From assembly GCA_947166345.1 (NCBI GenBank), contig CAMVDU010000009.1, forward strand, positions 1 to 64,000: DNA of 64,000 nucleotides, read 5' to 3'. This document shows, piece after piece, positions 61,871 through 64,000 of the stretch. How positions within the stretch are numbered: position 1 is the first letter of the stretch; the number at the start of each line of letters is the position of its first letter. The position numbers and the translations under genes were made by a program. The stretch is from an uncultured Prevotellaceae bacterium (GTDB lineage: Bacteria; Bacteroidota; Bacteroidia; Bacteroidales; Bacteroidaceae). Below the pieces are notes generated by a model. It had not been told where the DNA came from. It saw only the letters and a program-made list of their open reading frames with translations, and searched no databases.

Positions 61871-64000
61871 TGACGACGATGAAAAGAACGATATATAACT
61901 ATCTACAGCGTCAGAGTCTCAGACTCTTACTCTGTGCCCTTGCTCTGACGTTCAGTTCGGTGTCTTTCGCACAGGACGAAATGGACGAAGAAGATACCGC
62001 CATCAAGGCTCCGAAACGTCAGCAGGTTGTTGATACCAATCCGACCATCACTGTCAATGGTGTTGTTGTCGATGATGCCACAAATGCACCTTTGGCTGGT
62101 GTGCGTGTGCAGACACTCAACGACAACCGTTATGTGGCTATGACCGACGAGGAGGGTAAGTTTGCTATCAAGGTGCCTACCTTCGCAACATCGCTGTACG
62201 TACAAGTGCCTCGTTACTTGTCTCAGCAGGTGGCTATCAAGGCAGGCGATGAGAAACAGCAGGTGTATGTCCGTGTGTTGAGCAATGCCTTTGCCCAGAT
62301 GTATGACAACAGTACCACTATTACGGCAAAGAACGGTTTTGTCTCTGATGGCAGTGGTCTCACCATTGATGAGGAGATGACCGAGAAGTTGGGTGGCGAC
62401 ATCCGCATGAACATGCACTCAGGTAATCTGGAGCATGGTGCAGCGATGTTCATCCGCGGTATCAGCTCCATCAACGCCAACGCACAGCCTCTCATCATCC
62501 TCGATGGCGTGGAACTCGACATGCAGCGTGACCGTACGTCGCTCCATCTGGGTGACATCTTTAACATGCTGTCAACCATTTCGCCTGATGATATCGACAA
62601 GGTGACGGTGCTGAAGAATGCTACGGCACTCTATGGTGCCCGTGGTGCCAATGGTGTCATCCTCATTGAGACCAAGCGCGGCCATTCGATGGCTACACGT
62701 ATTGATGCCAACCTGGGTGTGGGCTGGACCTTCGTGCCCAACACACCGACGATGATGAATGCTTCACAGTACCGTAACTATGCCGTGGAGCTCTTGGGTA
62801 CCATTCCCGAGGTGCAGGAACGCATCGGTTCATCGACCGATCCCCTGCTGTTCGACTTCCTCAACGACGCTGAGAGCGGCTACTACTATAAGACCTATCA
62901 TAACGATACCAACTGGTCTGACTATGTGTACAAGACCGCGCTGACCCACAACTACAGCATCAATGTGCAGGGTGGTGATGATATCGGTATGTACAACCTC
63001 TCGGTGGCTTACATCCAGACCATGAAGAATATCCATGCGAACAGCTTTGACCGCATCAACGTTCGCTTCAATACGGATATCAGTCTGCTCTACAACCTGT
63101 ACACCAAGTTCGACATGTCGTTCTCGAAATCGAATACGAACCTGCTTGATGATGGTATCATGTCCGACCTCAGTTCGGGGGTAATCACCTCTCCTGGATT
63201 CCTGTCGCTCATCAAGAGCCCGTTGCTCAACCCTTATCAGTACAATAAGAATATCGAGGACTTCACATCGTTGCTTGCCGATGCCGACGACCTTTACGGT
63301 ACACTCCATAATGGTAACTACTCGCAGGCCAATCCTATGGCGCTGATTAAGAATGGACGTGGCGAACGTAAGAACCGCAATGAGAATACGTTCTTCAATG
63401 TGACCCTCACGCCTACCTATGAGATTAACAAGGACTGGAAGCTGACCTCACACTTCAGCTACTATCTGCACCGTAACTCACAGGCTTACTACCGTCCCAA
63501 CCTGGGCCTGCCTTCGTTTGCCATTGAGAACCTCGGTACGGTCTATTCAAAGACACAGTCTATCTTCTCGAAGGAGACTAACGTGCTGAGCAACACTCAT
63601 CTGGACTGGGCGAAGAAGTTTGGTGCGCATAACATCGCTGCTACGGGCGGCTTCCGTTATAACTACTTCTCGTTTGACGGCAGCAACCTGTCAACGCAGT
63701 ACTCCACCAAGCTGGAGGACGATAAGAACCCGACGCTGACAACTGGCACTTCTTATTATACCACAGTCAAAGGTGACGATGATGTGTGGAAGAACATGCA
63801 GTGGTACCTCTCTGGCGACTATGACTATGCCAACAAGTATTTTGCTACTGTCTCTCTGCTTGCCGAGGCCAACAGCCGTTTCGGATCCAATGCCAATGGC
63901 GGTGTGAAGATGTTCGGCACGAAGTGGGCCATCTTCCCCAGCATACAGTTGGGATGGGTGATGACCAATGAGAAGTGGTTCCCCAAGACGGCTGGTATCA
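61870..64000 (+). CDS. Second SusC/RagA-family transporter, cut by the window end
   Basis: The frame stays open from ATG 61870 (or ATG 61879) to the last base, over 710 codons with no stop. It has a signal peptide (LRLLLCALALTFSSVSFAQ), a carboxypeptidase-regulatory-like domain (ITVNGVVVDDATNAPLAGVRV...), a TonB plug (MFIRGISSINANAQPLIILDG ... ISPDDIDKVTVLKNATALYGARGANGVILIETKRG) and the start of a barrel. Between regulatory domain and plug there is an extra segment of about 60 residues. A SusD partner is expected beyond the window. The start overlaps the stop of the FAS1 lipoprotein gene. Confidence 0.93.
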   Translation, partial: MTTMKRTIYNYLQRQSLRLLLCALALTFSSVSFAQDEMDEEDTAIKAPKRQQVVDTNPTITVNGVVVDDATNAPLAGVRVQTLNDNRYVAMTDEEGKFAIKVPTFATSLYVQVPRYLSQQVAIKAGDEKQQVYVRVLSNAFAQMYDNSTTITAKNGFVSDGSGLTIDEEMTEKLGGDIRMNMHSGNLEHGAAMFIRGISSINANAQPLIILDGVELDMQRDRTSLHLGDIFNMLSTISPDDIDKVTVLKNATALYGARGANGVILIETKRGHSMATRIDANLGVGWTFVPNTPTMMNASQYRNYAVELLGTIPEVQERIGSSTDPLLFDFLNDAESGYYYKTYHNDTNWSDYVYKTALTHNYSINVQGGDDIGMYNLSVAYIQTMKNIHANSFDRINVRFNTDISLLYNLYTKFDMSFSKSNTNLLDDGIMSDLSSGVITSPGFLSLIKSPLLNPYQYNKNIEDFTSLLADADDLYGTLHNGNYSQANPMALIKNGRGERKNRNENTFFNVTLTPTYEINKDWKLTSHFSYYLHRNSQAYYRPNLGLPSFAIENLGTVYSKTQSIFSKETNVLSNTHLDWAKKFGAHNIAATGGFRYNYFSFDGSNLSTQYSTKLEDDKNPTLTTGTSYYTTVKGDDDVWKNMQWYLSGDYDYANKYFATVSLLAEANSRFGSNANGGVKMFGTKWAIFPSIQLGWVMTNEKWFPKTAGI

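Overview
The window looks like chromosomal DNA of a Bacteroidales bacterium, most likely Prevotella or a close relative. The evidence is SusC/SusD and RagA/RagB proteins, FAS1-type lipoproteins, an OmpA-family protein, a propeller-AraC regulator, Bacteroidetes-type promoters (-7 TAnnTTTG, often with a -33 TTG or TTTG about 20 bp upstream) in front of nearly every transcription unit, and an absence of strong Shine-Dalgarno sites. Species assignment is inference; no rRNA is present.

Positions 1-20950 hold mostly housekeeping genes: the end of a tRNA-Val, a complete tRNA-Leu, a minus-strand run (aspartate-semialdehyde dehydrogenase, SIMPL protein, Fur-family regulator), a plus-strand run (CPA2 antiporter, LolD-like ABC ATPase, CvfB-like S1 protein), two minus-strand envelope pairs (a YjbH-like pair; OmpA plus a lipoprotein), and a minus-strand run from guaB through two parvulin isomerases and an OstA-like protein to mutL.

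Positions 18525-64000 form a large carbohydrate-utilisation region aimed, by its enzymes, at pectin and especially rhamnogalacturonan I: two PL11 lyases, a PL4 lyase, a GH115 enzyme, a protein with three esterase domains, a GH28 polygalacturonase, several large secreted proteins of unknown function, a membrane-tethered propeller-AraC regulator, and a long plus-strand cluster of FAS1 lipoprotein, SusC, SusD, FAS1 lipoprotein, FAS1 lipoprotein and a second SusC that runs off the window. Lyases, esterase and polygalacturonase would cut and deacetylate pectin outside the cell, and SusC/SusD would import the fragments.

Three promoters in this region (upstream of GH115, upstream of the GH28 locus, and upstream of the 952-aa secreted protein) share a pair of 17-bp direct repeats ending 65-66 bp before the -7 box. 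The middle copy lies beside the AraC-type regulator gene, so I propose that they form its regulon. The promoter at 32403 now reads into a short stretch with no gene that ends in a terminator-like hairpin. That hairpin and the following promoter are duplicated at 41357-41576, which suggests the 32.4 kb locus lost the genes still present at 38.2-41.3 kb.

An accessory patch (34.2-37.8 kb) interrupts the pectin region. It holds an AAA ATPase, a translationally coupled pair of small unknown genes, and a polyvalent-protein-type kinase. A perfect 17-bp inverted repeat bounds the pair plus the kinase. Smaller curiosities include a G8 tract in a signal-peptide coding region, a duplicated gene end around a palindromic insertion, signal peptides made of spacer-like simple repeats, and a 53-aa small protein. 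No CRISPR array or recognisable insertion-sequence transposase was seen.
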